Source of the DNA: Candidatus Latescibacterota bacterium
Lineage (GTDB): Bacteria > Latescibacterota > UBA2968 > UBA8231
DNA: 29,000 nucleotides
NCBI GenBank assembly: GCA_021295675.1
Contig: JAGWBY010000029.1
Location: 5,252 to 34,251 of the forward strand
Reading direction: 5' to 3'
The position numbers and the translations under genes are program-made. The notes beneath the pieces were generated by a model that saw nothing but the letters and a program-made list of their open reading frames with translations, was not told the DNA's origin and made no database searches. Positions 8,542 through 15,771 of the stretch are shown here, piece after piece (the stretch's first letter is position 1; each line of letters starts with the position of its first letter).

Positions 8542-8976
8542 ATGCAGCGCCTCAACCTTCCGGCCGCGACCTTTGACATCCGCCAAGTCGAAGGCAAGCG
8601 CGAGATACTCGACCCGTTGCGCCGCAAGTACGTGCGATTGACGCCCGAGGAGTGGGTGCGGCAGCACTTGGTGCAATATCTAATCTCGGACTTGGGCTAC
8701 CCGCGCGGGTTGATCGCCATTGAGAAGAGCATTGACCTTCACGGCAAGCGGTTTCGCGCGGATGTTGTCGTCCACGACCACGCGGGCGGTGCCGTACTAA
8801 TGGCCGAGTGCAAAGAGTCGGACGTTTCGATCAGCCAGCAGACCTTCGACCAAATTGCCGCGTACAACCGCGTGGTCCAAGCCCGCTGTCTTTTGGTCAC
8901 CAATGGCCTAGTCCACTACTGCTATGTCACGGATCGCGGTTTCATCGACCAGGTGCCGCGGTACGACGAGTTGTGA
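8542..8976 (+). CDS. Small HsdR N-terminal-like (PD-(D/E)XK fold) protein
   Basis: This 144-residue protein starts 2 nt after the stop of the propeller gene, so it is probably translated from the same message. It matches the stand-alone family related to the N-terminal nuclease domain of type I restriction HsdR. The fold signature is visible: FRADVVV (Asp74), then LMAECKES (Glu89-Cys-Lys91), then SQQTFDQIAAYN. RQVEGKREILDPLRRKYVRL at the N-terminus is typical of this family, which is widespread in Bacteroidetes-like genomes without any HsdM or HsdS. None is present here. It is therefore probably not a classical restriction enzyme. The frame extends upstream to 8431, but that part overlaps the preceding gene. 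Confidence 0.8.
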   Translation: MQRLNLPAATFDIRQVEGKREILDPLRRKYVRLTPEEWVRQHLVQYLISDLGYPRGLIAIEKSIDLHGKRFRADVVVHDHAGGAVLMAECKESDVSISQQTFDQIAAYNRVVQARCLLVTNGLVHYCYVTDRGFIDQVPRYDEL

Positions 8977-8983
8977 ACGTTTT

Positions 8984-10184
8984 TTAGTTAGTCTCCGCGC
9001 TCCAGAAGTCCGATACGGCACCATCCCGCGCGATCATCCTCTCCAACGCCAGTAGGTTCCGCATCACGCATCGCGGATGGTGGTAGTGCTCTTTGCGGGA
9101 GACGTGGTCGATATAATTCCCCTTGCGGTCCCCGCCATACAAATACAATGGATACCCGTACTGCCTGAGCGAAAACCGCTCTTCTACGTAATTGAAAACG
9201 CGTCCAAACCACTCCCCGGCCCACTCCAGTCCTGCGTGTTCTAGCAGAATCAGACAGCCGATCAGGGCCTCTTCCTGCAACCAGAGCACCTTGTCGAAGG
9301 TGTAGGTGCCGTGTACGTGCATCGCGCGGAAAAGCCCACCATAGACATCATCCCAAGCCACTTCGAGATGGCGGCGGAAGCGCGCGGCGGCCAGATCAAA
9401 GAGCGCGCGATCTCTGCGGCGCATCGCCTCGGGCAGGAGCATCCACAGCGTCTCGATGGCGTGGCCCAGGTAGATAAAGTCCTCATTGGGGTCGTTGGGC
9501 CGTCTGTAATCGTGGTCTAGTGCCTCGTTCATCAGGCGGTACTCGGGATGCCAGAAGCGCTGGACAATCGCATCGACGACTCGGTCGGAGAGCGCTTCCA
9601 GTTTGGGGTCGGCAACCTGTTCGAGTAGCTGGGTCAGAACCAACACGAGAACCATGTGGTTGCCCAGTACCCGCATCCTTGGATAGTTGTGCGGGATGTA
9701 ACTTTCTTCTGCGAAGCGCTCGGGATCGTCAAAAAGAGCAACCGAGCGCCAGAGGCCGGCGATGGCCGTTTCGAGGGCCTCTGCGTCGCCGGCTGGCTTG
9801 TAGCCCTTCAGCGACGAAAAGGCCCTCGTAGCCCCGCTTCGTCGCCGGGGAGATGACTCGCCCGCTCCGATCCAATGCCGTTACCCAATCGCCGGCTTGG
9901 TCTCGACCGTGCACGAGGAGAAAGTCGCGGGCCTTGCGCGCCACCTGCAAGTGTTCCTCCCCGCCAAAGTGCTGGTACAGGTACGAGTAGGTCCACAGAC
10001 CGCGCCCCTGATACCAGATGTTTTTGCTGTCTTCTACGAGAGTTCCGTCGCGATCTAGAGCGCAGATAAACCCGCCCAACTCGTGGTCTATGCCATACTT
10101 GTCCCAAAAGGGCAGGTACTCTTCAAAGAGGTAATGCCGATAGTGGTCTCTAAGAGCAACCAGACTTTTCCCCGCTATATCCAC
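8984..10184 (-). pseudogene. AGE-family (N-acylglucosamine/cellobiose 2-epimerase-like) gene split by a frameshift
   Basis: Two minus-strand frames together make one AGE-family (alpha/alpha)6-barrel protein of about 400 residues, the normal family length. The 5' frame starts at GTG 10184 with AAGGGAG 6 nt upstream and carries DKYGIDHELGGFICALDRDG and WYQGRGLWTYSYLYQHF. It stays in register to about 9805 (GYEGLFVAEG). The 3' frame then continues with GYKPAGDAEALETAIAGLW, IYLGHAIETLWML (the GHxIE motif of cellobiose 2-epimerases) and the C-terminal KEHYHHPRCVMRNLLALERM. Removing one base near 9805-9812 would restore the frame. This is either a true pseudogene or an assembly error; the rest looks well conserved, favouring a recent event. 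It lies 11 nt downstream of the repeat protein and is probably the last gene of that transcription unit. Confidence 0.85.
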
Positions 10185-10195
10185 AACGTTCTCCC

Positions 10196-11098
10196 TTAAG
10201 AGTCTGGATCGGTCTTAAAGCGGCCTTGGTTGTCGATGCGCAAAGAGGCCCGCGTTTCCCCGTCTTCGTCGTAGAAGTCCAGCCTCGGGTTGCCGCCGGT
10301 CGGTGCACCTAATCCCGCGCGAAAACGCTGTTCCTCATCGAGAACCCCAAGCCAAGCAATTCCATCTTCTAGGACGCCGACGATGGTGCGCGTGTGGCCG
10401 TCTTGGTCGCGCATTTCGAGCAAGGTCATGCCATCGGCCCGCACGCTCAAGGCACCGCGCACCTCGCCTTGGGCATCGTAGAGCTTGAACGAAGGCACTT
10501 CTTCGTCTTCGATGCCGCTTTGCAGCCGCATCCGTCCTTGCTTATCGAAAAAACTCAACCGCATTGCGCCGGCGTGGCCGCTTCCCAGACCTGCGCGAGG
10601 CCGCCCGGTCTCGTCGTAAAAGGCCAAGCTGCCGGCCCCGTCCTCGCTCAGCGAAAAGCCCGCCCGCACTTCGCCCCGCTCGTCGTAGAGTTCCAGCAGC
10701 GGGGCCTTATCGCTCTCCAGCCGCAAGTCGGCCCGCACCCGTCCTGCTCGGTCGCACAACTTAAGTCCGCTGCCCAACACCGCGGTGAGTTCACCGTCGG
10801 CATCCCTCAGCTCCAACTCGCCGCCGCCATTAGGGCCTTGCACCAATTGAGCGATTGGCTGGCCCTCGTCGCCGCGCAAGACAAAGCGCTGTGCCCGTAC
10901 CGTCCCCATCCGCCACCGCGCAACGAGTAGCCCCAGCGAGACCAGCAGGGCCGCTCCACTGGCCAAGCCCACCATATAGACGACTCCCTTCAACGCCTGC
11001 AGGTCCTGCTTCGATGCCTGTTCGGCTCGGGGCTGCGCTCCGCTAAACGAGCTGAGCAGGACCAGCAATAGTACTGCTCTCAGCCAATGAATCGACAT
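10196..11098 (-). CDS. Membrane-anchored protein built of ten 23-residue repeats
   Basis: I do not recognise a family. Residues 1-21 form a signal-like hydrophobic segment and 39-60 a second transmembrane helix, followed by the basic ARWR. From residue 72 to 294 the protein is a tandem repeat. Units begin at 72, 95, 112, 135, 158, 181, 204, 227, 250 and 273; the spacing is exactly 23 from unit 3 onward. The core is L-x-F/L-Y-D-E-x-G-x-x-R-A-G-L, as in LAFYDETGRPRAGLGSG and LDFYDEDGETRASL. A regular short beta-rich period with D/G turns suggests a beta-solenoid or similar extended domain (inference). Topology is probably one anchor with the repeats on one face of the membrane. It lies between the mannonate-dehydratase-like gene (21-bp gap) and the AGE gene. 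Confidence 0.75.
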   Translation of the reverse strand: MSIHWLRAVLLLVLLSSFSGAQPRAEQASKQDLQALKGVVYMVGLASGAALLVSLGLLVARWRMGTVRAQRFVLRGDEGQPIAQLVQGPNGGGELELRDADGELTAVLGSGLKLCDRAGRVRADLRLESDKAPLLELYDERGEVRAGFSLSEDGAGSLAFYDETGRPRAGLGSGHAGAMRLSFFDKQGRMRLQSGIEDEEVPSFKLYDAQGEVRGALSVRADGMTLLEMRDQDGHTRTIVGVLEDGIAWLGVLDEEQRFRAGLGAPTGGNPRLDFYDEDGETRASLRIDNQGRFKTDPDS

Positions 11099-11119
11099 GC
11101 CGCAGTTTCCGTTTCAGCC

Positions 11120-12136
11120 CTAGGCAGTTTGCGCTGCGGCCCCAATGCTGCGGCCGGACCGCTCTTTGTTCACCGCTTGGATCATGGCGATGATATATCC
11201 GAACTGAAAGGCCCAGGCTTGGCGCACCCGGCCCGATACGCCCTCGGGAGCCTTGTCGTCGGGATGGGACGGCGCGTGGTCGGGCATCAGCATGTATTCA
11301 TAGCCTACGTCCCGTAAGGTGCGCGCCACCTCGTGCATATCCACGTCGCCTTCGTCGGGCCAGACTTCTTGGAAATTGTGCAGCCCGCCTTTGATGTTGC
11401 GGTAGTGGATGTTGAAGAGTTTCCCGCGCTCGCCGAAGTAGCGCACGATGTCGCAGAGTTCCTCGGCCGGATTCTCCAACCCCTCGGACGCCACGCCACA
11501 GCAGAAATTAAAGCCGTGATACGGGCTATCAACCAGCTCGGAAAAGCGCTTGAGTCCCTCCATCACTGGCCAGTTCCAGCGCTCGACGCCGCGCAGGATG
11601 GGAGCGGGTGGGTCGTTGAGATGGCAGGCCATCTGGACCTTGTTTTCCTCGGCGACCGGAATAACGCGCTCCAGCCAGTAGGCCGCCCGCGCAAACGCTT
11701 CTTCGCGGCTGACCACGCCCGCCTCGCTCAGCGTTTCGTTGTCGAATTTTGCTAGGTCAAATGAGCTGTACGTCACGCCCCCGCGCCCGGGCGTAGGCTC
11801 GGTGCGCTGGTGTGGCAGGATGCAGAAATTGTAGAGCAAGGCCCGCAGCCCGGCCTTGCCCGCGTTTTCGATCCAGCGGCAAACCTCGTCGAGGTCCCGG
11901 TCTCGCTGCGGGTCCTGCGCCAGCGTGATGCTTTTGGGCACGCCGATGTGGATCGCCTCCATACTCACCCCGTAGGCTGCCGCTTCCTCCTTGTGCCGCA
12001 CTAAGGTCTCGACCTCGTTGTCCTCAACACTGGCGTCCATGTGCGTCACCCCGTGTCGCACCAGAAACTCCAGCTCCACCTTTGAGGTCCCGATTCCCTG
12101 CACTCCGACGTGCATGCCGCTTTGTCCGTCACTCAT
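11120..12136 (-). CDS. Mannonate dehydratase (UxuA)-like enzyme
   Basis: This 338-residue TIM-barrel protein belongs to the UxuA/xylose-isomerase-like superfamily. D-mannonate dehydratases convert D-mannonate to 2-keto-3-deoxygluconate with a Mn or Mg ion held by two His, a Cys and an Asp. The equivalents are visible: His172 in MACHLNDPPAP, Cys212/213 in FNFCCGVASE, His244 in FNIHYRNIKG and Asp286-His287 in LMPDHAP. The start ATG at 12136 has AAGGAG (complement of 12145-12150) 8 nt upstream. The final residues, about 325-334 (SGRSIGAAAQ), are encoded by a 29-bp sequence repeated at 17541, so the tail may have been altered by repeat insertion. Substrate is likely a hexonate but not proven; general isomerase-like activity is the alternative. 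Confidence 0.8.
   Translation of the reverse strand: MSDGQSGMHVGVQGIGTSKVELEFLVRHGVTHMDASVEDNEVETLVRHKEEAAAYGVSMEAIHIGVPKSITLAQDPQRDRDLDEVCRWIENAGKAGLRALLYNFCILPHQRTEPTPGRGGVTYSSFDLAKFDNETLSEAGVVSREEAFARAAYWLERVIPVAEENKVQMACHLNDPPAPILRGVERWNWPVMEGLKRFSELVDSPYHGFNFCCGVASEGLENPAEELCDIVRYFGERGKLFNIHYRNIKGGLHNFQEVWPDEGDVDMHEVARTLRDVGYEYMLMPDHAPSHPDDKAPEGVSGRVRQAWAFQFGYIIAMIQAVNKERSGRSIGAAAQTA
11135..11163. repeat. 29-bp dispersed repeat, copy 1 (inside a coding 3' end)
   Basis: Matches 17541-17569 at 27 of 29 positions; the differences are at 11145 and 11151. The core can form a 5-bp CGGCC/GGCCG stem. Similarity stops abruptly on both sides. This copy encodes the last residues of the mannonate-dehydratase-like protein; the other copy is intergenic. 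Confidence 0.6.
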
Positions 12137-12179
12137 GTCCGTTGCTCCTTTTGGATTTTGCAGTTATTCCGCAGGTGGC

Positions 12180-12201
12180 CAACCCCAAGGGTTGCCCCTA
12201 C
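12180..12201. repeat. Hairpin with GCCCCTAC tail, possible degenerate copy of the 15618 palindrome family
   Basis: CAACCC and GGGTTG (12180-12194) make a 6-bp stem with a CAA loop, followed by CCCCTAC. The element at 15618-15646 also ends in CGCCCCTAC. It lies between the exporter permease gene end and the start of the mannonate-dehydratase-like gene. It could alternatively serve as a weak terminator; no T-run follows. Confidence 0.4.
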
Positions 12202-12240
12202 GCCAATCTGGTCAACCGCTAGTGGTTTCGTTGTCCTACG

Positions 12241-13026
12241 TTACGCCGACGCTCCTGAATAGTGCCGCACCCCCCACAACCAAAACGCCCGCGCTCCCAC
12301 CAACATCCCTGCCGCCATCGCCAACGCGCCCCACAGCACCTCCGACGACAACCGCCCCACCAAGGCTTCCGAAGGCACGGTCACCGCAAAGGCCACCGGC
12401 ACCAGAAAGGTCATCGCCAGCTTGAGCCAGTGCGGGTATATAGCCACCGGATACTTGCCAGCGCTGTAAACGGCTTGGAAGATGACGAGGATGTTCTCCG
12501 CTCTGATAAACCAGAACGCAGTCGTTGCTAGCACCAGCCAAAAACTGTAGACGATTGCCGCGCCAGCCGCAAGCGTCAGGGCAAATCCCGCGGCGTGGGC
12601 AAGGCCCGTCCGCATCCCGATTTCGACGAGGGCCACCGCAATCAGTGCCATCCCCTGCACTACGTCCAAGAACTTCCAGATCCGCACCTCGCCGACGCTC
12701 ACTAGCACTTGTGCGTCTTCCGGCTTGGTGAGAGTAAAGTCCAGCGTGCCGAGGCGGATGTCCTCCATAAAGCGCTGCATTGACGGCTGGATCAGCGCGC
12801 CAATCAGGCCGCTCATCAGGAAGAACACCCCCAAAAGAGCCACCAATTCGGCTGGCTGCCAGCCGCCTAGTTCTTCGGTGTGCGAAAAAATCACCGCCAA
12901 ACCCGCCAGCGCGACGCCCAAATTGAGCAAGCTCTGCAAGAGCTGCACCCAGAAGTTGGCTCGGTACGCCAGCTCGTTCATTGCGCCGATGCGCAGGAAG
13001 ATCCACAGGAGCCGCAAGTAGTTCAC
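12241..13026 (-). CDS. ABC-2 type exporter permease (second permease, DUF990-like)
   Basis: A 261-residue integral membrane protein with about six hydrophobic segments, for example LNLGVALAGLAVIF and LLGVFFLMSGLIGALI. The region FMEDIRLGTLDFTLTKPEDA between early segments is typical of this family, where the loop reads R-x-G-x-L-D-x-x-L-x-K-P. The frame is open upstream to 13221, but the true start is very probably GTG at 13026: it overlaps the upstream stop by 4 nt (GTGA), and the sequence from there (VNYLRLLWIFLRIGAMNELA) fits the family N-terminus. With the next two genes it forms a COG4586-COG4587-COG3694 type transporter, an uncharacterised exporter group annotated by KEGG as viologen-exporter family. 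The substrate is unknown. Confidence 0.85.
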   Translation of the reverse strand: MNYLRLLWIFLRIGAMNELAYRANFWVQLLQSLLNLGVALAGLAVIFSHTEELGGWQPAELVALLGVFFLMSGLIGALIQPSMQRFMEDIRLGTLDFTLTKPEDAQVLVSVGEVRIWKFLDVVQGMALIAVALVEIGMRTGLAHAAGFALTLAAGAAIVYSFWLVLATTAFWFIRAENILVIFQAVYSAGKYPVAIYPHWLKLAMTFLVPVAFAVTVPSEALVGRLSSEVLWGALAMAAGMLVGARAFWLWGVRHYSGASA

Positions 13027-13826
13027 GAGCCGACCGCCGAGTATCTGCGCACGCCGCGCGACCAGACCGCGGACAAAATCCCCCAACTCAGCCCCAGCCA
13101 CGCCACCTGCGTGGCCGCGCCCCAGAGCACCTCGGTGGGCGTGAGGCGGCCGAGCAGGAGTTCGGTGGGAAAGGCCAGCATCCAGCGGAAGGGCAAAATT
13201 GCGGCCAGCGTCTGGAGCCATTCGGGCAACAGCGACAGCGGTGCCATCTGACCTGAAAAGAAAAGCAAGGCCGCGAAGTAGAGCTGGTTAGCCGCGGCCG
13301 TGCGCGTGGTCCACAGGGCCACCAAAGCCAGTGCCCACTCGACGAAAAAGCGCATCAGGAAGGCCAGCAGGACGACGGGTATCGCAGCCCAAATGGCCCA
13401 AGTCGGCGGGTCGAAGACCGGATTGAAGATCCAGATCATTAGACCCAGCGTCGGCAGCATGACCGCTAGGGTCAGGAACTTGTAGGAGATATTCTGGGCG
13501 ATGTCGCGGTGGATCGGATGCAAGGGTTGGAGCAGGAGCGGCGAGAAGGCCCCCGACCGCACCCGATATTCAAACTCGAACATGAACCAAGTAAACGTCA
13601 GGTGCCCCATCATCATCATGATAATGTAGTAGGCGGCGAAGTCCCCGCTGGAAAAGTCCCCCACCTGCCCTCCCCTAGAGTGGGCCACAGCGGTCCACAC
13701 CGAAAGGAAGACCAGGGTATCGACGATGCGCCCGATCAGCCAGATCACCATCGCCGCCCGGTACTGGAACTGCACAGCCAGATCGGTGCGGAAGAGCGTG
13801 GAGTAGATGTCCGCTAGCCCCCTCAT
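13023..13826 (-). CDS. ABC-2 type exporter permease (first permease)
   Basis: A 267-residue membrane protein with about six transmembrane segments (for example MVIWLIGRIVDTLVFLSVW, LTLAVMLPTLGLMIWIF). The conserved cytoplasmic loop EFEYRVRSGAFSPLLLQPLH is the counterpart of R-x-G-x-L-x-x-x-L-x-x-P in the sister permease. Its start ATG (13826) overlaps the stop of the ATPase gene in an ATGA arrangement. Its own stop overlaps the GTG of the next permease, so all three subunits are translationally coupled. Two different permeases plus one ATPase point to a heterodimeric membrane part. Substrate is not inferable; the next genes downstream (sugar-acid enzyme, repeat protein) may or may not be functionally linked. 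Confidence 0.85.
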   Translation of the reverse strand: MRGLADIYSTLFRTDLAVQFQYRAAMVIWLIGRIVDTLVFLSVWTAVAHSRGGQVGDFSSGDFAAYYIIMMMMGHLTFTWFMFEFEYRVRSGAFSPLLLQPLHPIHRDIAQNISYKFLTLAVMLPTLGLMIWIFNPVFDPPTWAIWAAIPVVLLAFLMRFFVEWALALVALWTTRTAAANQLYFAALLFFSGQMAPLSLLPEWLQTLAAILPFRWMLAFPTELLLGRLTPTEVLWGAATQVAWLGLSWGILSAVWSRGVRRYSAVGS

Positions 13827-14770
13827 GCTCGTTCAAAGACCTCTTCGATCACGTCCTCAATCGGCGGGTCCTCCACCGTCAGATCGAGGACGGGTTGCTC
13901 GCTGAGGAGCCGCCCAGTCACCTGCGCCGTCTCTGCCTTGGGTACTCGCAGCGATACGCGCCCCTCGCTACTGGCGACGATCTCTCCATAGTTGCCGAGG
14001 TCACCGTGCCCGTTTTCCAGTTCGACGATGATCGTCTTGTGCGGTGAGAAGCGCTGCACAAGCTCGGTGAGTTGGCCGTCAAACAGCAGCAGTCCGCGAT
14101 GGATGACTACCACTCGTTTACACAGCGCCTCGACGTCGGCCATGTAGTGGCTGGTGAGGAGTACGGTGGCGCCGTAGCGCTGATTGTATTCGGTTAAAAA
14201 GGCGCGGATCCGCCGCTGCATGGTCACGTCGAGGCCGATGGTCGGTTCATCTAGGAAGAGGACTTGCGGCTTGTGCAAAAGCGCGGCGGCAATTTCGCAC
14301 TTCATGCGCTCGCCCAAGGAAAGATTGCGCACGGGCTTGTCGAGGAGCGCGTCTAGGTCGAGCAGCGCGGTCAATTCTTCGACCGTTTGTTGGTATTCGC
14401 TCCGCTCAAAGGAGTCGATTACGGGGATGTCCCACAGTAGCTGGTTGCGATTGCCCATTACCAAGGTGATCTGGCGGAGGAAATCGCGCTGCCTTTTGAA
14501 CGGCTCAAAACCAAGGACTTGCCCTTGCCCGCCGGAGGGGTGTAGGAGGCCCGAAAGCATCTTGAGGCTGGTGGTCTTGCCCGCGCCATTCGGTCCCAAA
14601 AAGCCGACGATTTCGCCGGGAGCGACCGCAAAGCTGATCTGCTTGACCGCCTCGACCTGGCGCGTCTGGCGCTGTACGAGGCTCTTGAGCGCCGCGGCCA
14701 AGCCGCCTTCGCGCACGGGGACCTCATAGGTCTTGCTCAATTCGCGGACATCAATGGCGGGTGCTGCCAA
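13823..14770 (-). CDS. ABC transporter ATP-binding subunit (ABC-2 exporter)
   Basis: A 315-residue nucleotide-binding protein. Walker A is GPNGAGKTT (59-67), the signature is LSLGERMK (150-157, differing from canonical LSGGQ), Walker B is VLFLDEP with Asp174-Glu175, and the switch His is 208 (LLTSHYM). The C-terminal 90 residues form the extra domain seen in NatA/COG4586-type exporter ATPases. The only plausible start is TTG at 14770, with GGAG about 12 nt away; there is no in-frame ATG. It is the first gene of the coupled exporter operon read from right to left. It probably powers efflux of a drug-like or lipid-like compound (inference from class). Confidence 0.88.
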   Translation of the reverse strand: MAAPAIDVRELSKTYEVPVREGGLAAALKSLVQRQTRQVEAVKQISFAVAPGEIVGFLGPNGAGKTTSLKMLSGLLHPSGGQGQVLGFEPFKRQRDFLRQITLVMGNRNQLLWDIPVIDSFERSEYQQTVEELTALLDLDALLDKPVRNLSLGERMKCEIAAALLHKPQVLFLDEPTIGLDVTMQRRIRAFLTEYNQRYGATVLLTSHYMADVEALCKRVVVIHRGLLLFDGQLTELVQRFSPHKTIIVELENGHGDLGNYGEIVASSEGRVSLRVPKAETAQVTGRLLSEQPVLDLTVEDPPIEDVIEEVFERA

Positions 14771-14952
14771 GGGGTTTCGCGTCTCCGGGTTAGAGGGGAT
14801 CAGCAGATGGAGGCAGATGGACGCAGAAGAGTAGAAACAAGACGATCCACATTTCGTAATCGTTCAAGTCATTCAGGAGTGCAATATAACCGAAAGGATT
14901 AACAGGGAAAATCAGCTAGCGGCGCGTCTCCATTACCGAAGATGCCCGAATC
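14771..14952. other. Intergenic region with a 14-bp dispersed repeat
   Basis: These 182 bp separate the exporter ATPase start from the end of the amidase gene. They contain CAGATGGACGCAGA at 14814-14827, identical to 2171-2184, and a partial extra copy of CAGATGG just before it (14803-14809). The exporter promoter should lie here, but I find no convincing -35/-10 pair. Confidence 0.4.
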
Positions 14953-15588
14953 CTAGGCGAGGGAGCGACCGCAGAGCCGATCGCGCATTTCGTCGAGGGG
15001 AAAGGCCGGGCCGGGATCGACCTTGCGGTCGGGGGCGATCTCCTCGTGACCGAGGATGTAGTGTATCCCGTAGGCCGCAATCAGCGCGGCGCAAATAGCC
15101 TCGACGACTTCGAGTTGTACTTGCGCATAACGATGCCAATAGCAAACAGGCTGACGAATCTGCGGATGGGCACCGGGCAGGTTCTGGTTGCGGTGTGCGC
15201 CGCGCACGACCTCTGCGACCGGATACGTCTGCCCGAACCACGACTCGTAGCGGCCATCTCGTTCCGAGAGTTGGCCCGCGTTGTCGATCTCGATGCCGAT
15301 GGAGTACTGGTTGAAGCTAGTGCGCTCGCGCCACTGGCTGCGGCCGGCGTGCCAGCCGACGGTGTTAAAGGGCAAAAGCTGCGTCACGGCACCGTCGCGG
15401 TCGACGACCAAGTGAGCCGAGACCTTGCGCTCTCGGTCACAGAGGGTGTGGATAGCCGACTCGGCGTTGGCACCGGCCGTATAGTGGATGACGATGGTGT
15501 CCGGCAGCCCCGGGGCAAATAGGCCGCCTTGGTTGGGCGATTCGATGTAGTTGACGTCTTTGAAGCGGTGATTGAGATCTATTTCCAT
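14953..15588 (-). CDS. N-acetylmuramoyl-L-alanine amidase, AmpD/amidase_2 type
   Basis: A 211-residue zinc amidase that cleaves the bond between N-acetylmuramic acid and L-alanine in peptidoglycan or its fragments. The Zn ligands are His35 (IVIHYTAG), His181 (ILGHEEIAPDRKVDPG) and Asp191; Lys189 and Glu100 (SIGIEIDN) match the catalytic residues of AmpD. No signal peptide is present, which fits cytosolic recycling of anhydro-muropeptides like AmpD or release by an unusual route. The ATG at 15588 has no clear Shine-Dalgarno. No phage genes lie nearby, so a lysin role is unlikely. Confidence 0.88.
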   Translation of the reverse strand: MEIDLNHRFKDVNYIESPNQGGLFAPGLPDTIVIHYTAGANAESAIHTLCDRERKVSAHLVVDRDGAVTQLLPFNTVGWHAGRSQWRERTSFNQYSIGIEIDNAGQLSERDGRYESWFGQTYPVAEVVRGAHRNQNLPGAHPQIRQPVCYWHRYAQVQLEVVEAICAALIAAYGIHYILGHEEIAPDRKVDPGPAFPLDEMRDRLCGRSLA

Positions 15589-15617
15589 AGTATTTAAGTG
15601 ATGTTACGCAGTTCGGT

Positions 15618-15646
15618 GTAGGGGCGACTCTAAGAGTCGCCCCTAC
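15618..15646. repeat. Perfect palindrome, 13-bp arms with TAA loop (REP-like element)
   Basis: Arms 15618-15630 (GTAGGGGCGACTC) and 15634-15646 (GAGTCGCCCCTAC) are perfect complements around TAA. It sits upstream of the amidase start and of the truncated DUF4143 gene. No gene ends just before it on either strand and no T-run follows, so a terminator role is unlikely. A relative with the same GCCCCTAC end occurs at 12180-12201. Confidence 0.7.
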
Positions 15647-15726
15647 GTTGTGCATATCAAAAGACATAGCGCAAAGAGAACACCGACACAAGGGGATGTT
15701 TGTTGTCGCGGAGTGTGGTTGGCTAA

Positions 15727-15771
15727 TTTTCGTTGAAAATATGACAATTTTTAGCTAGTTTTTGTTGAAAA
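15727..15771. repeat. Pair of TTTTcGTTGAAAA direct repeats
   Basis: TTTTCGTTGAAAA at 15727-15739 recurs with one change as TTTTTGTTGAAAA at 15759-15771, 32 bp apart. Each unit is itself nearly palindromic. The pair lies at the broken 5' edge of the DUF4143 gene in strikingly AT-rich DNA. It could be an operator pair or a scar of the event that removed the gene's 5' half. Confidence 0.35.

Noticed and set aside
8542..8976. Start of a type I restriction-modification operon
   Set aside because: No HsdM, HsdS or helicase part follows; the next gene is on the other strand and is an epimerase.
10394..10930. Open frame of 178 codons on the plus strand opposite the repeat protein
   Set aside because: It mirrors the regular repeat on the other strand, which keeps stop codons out of several frames; no start signal or recognisable domain.
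12180..12201. Hairpin as rho-independent terminator between the exporter and the mannonate-dehydratase-like gene
   Set aside because: It lies downstream of the exporter genes on the minus strand, but no run of T follows the stem in that orientation; the GCCCCTAC end points to a repeat family instead.
14184..14729. Open frame of 181 codons opposite the exporter ATPase gene
   Set aside because: Basic, Ser/Arg-rich translation without motifs; the other strand encodes full Walker A, signature and Walker B.
14953..15588. Prophage lysin
   Set aside because: The amidase resembles AmpD and no holin, capsid, tail or integrase gene is present.
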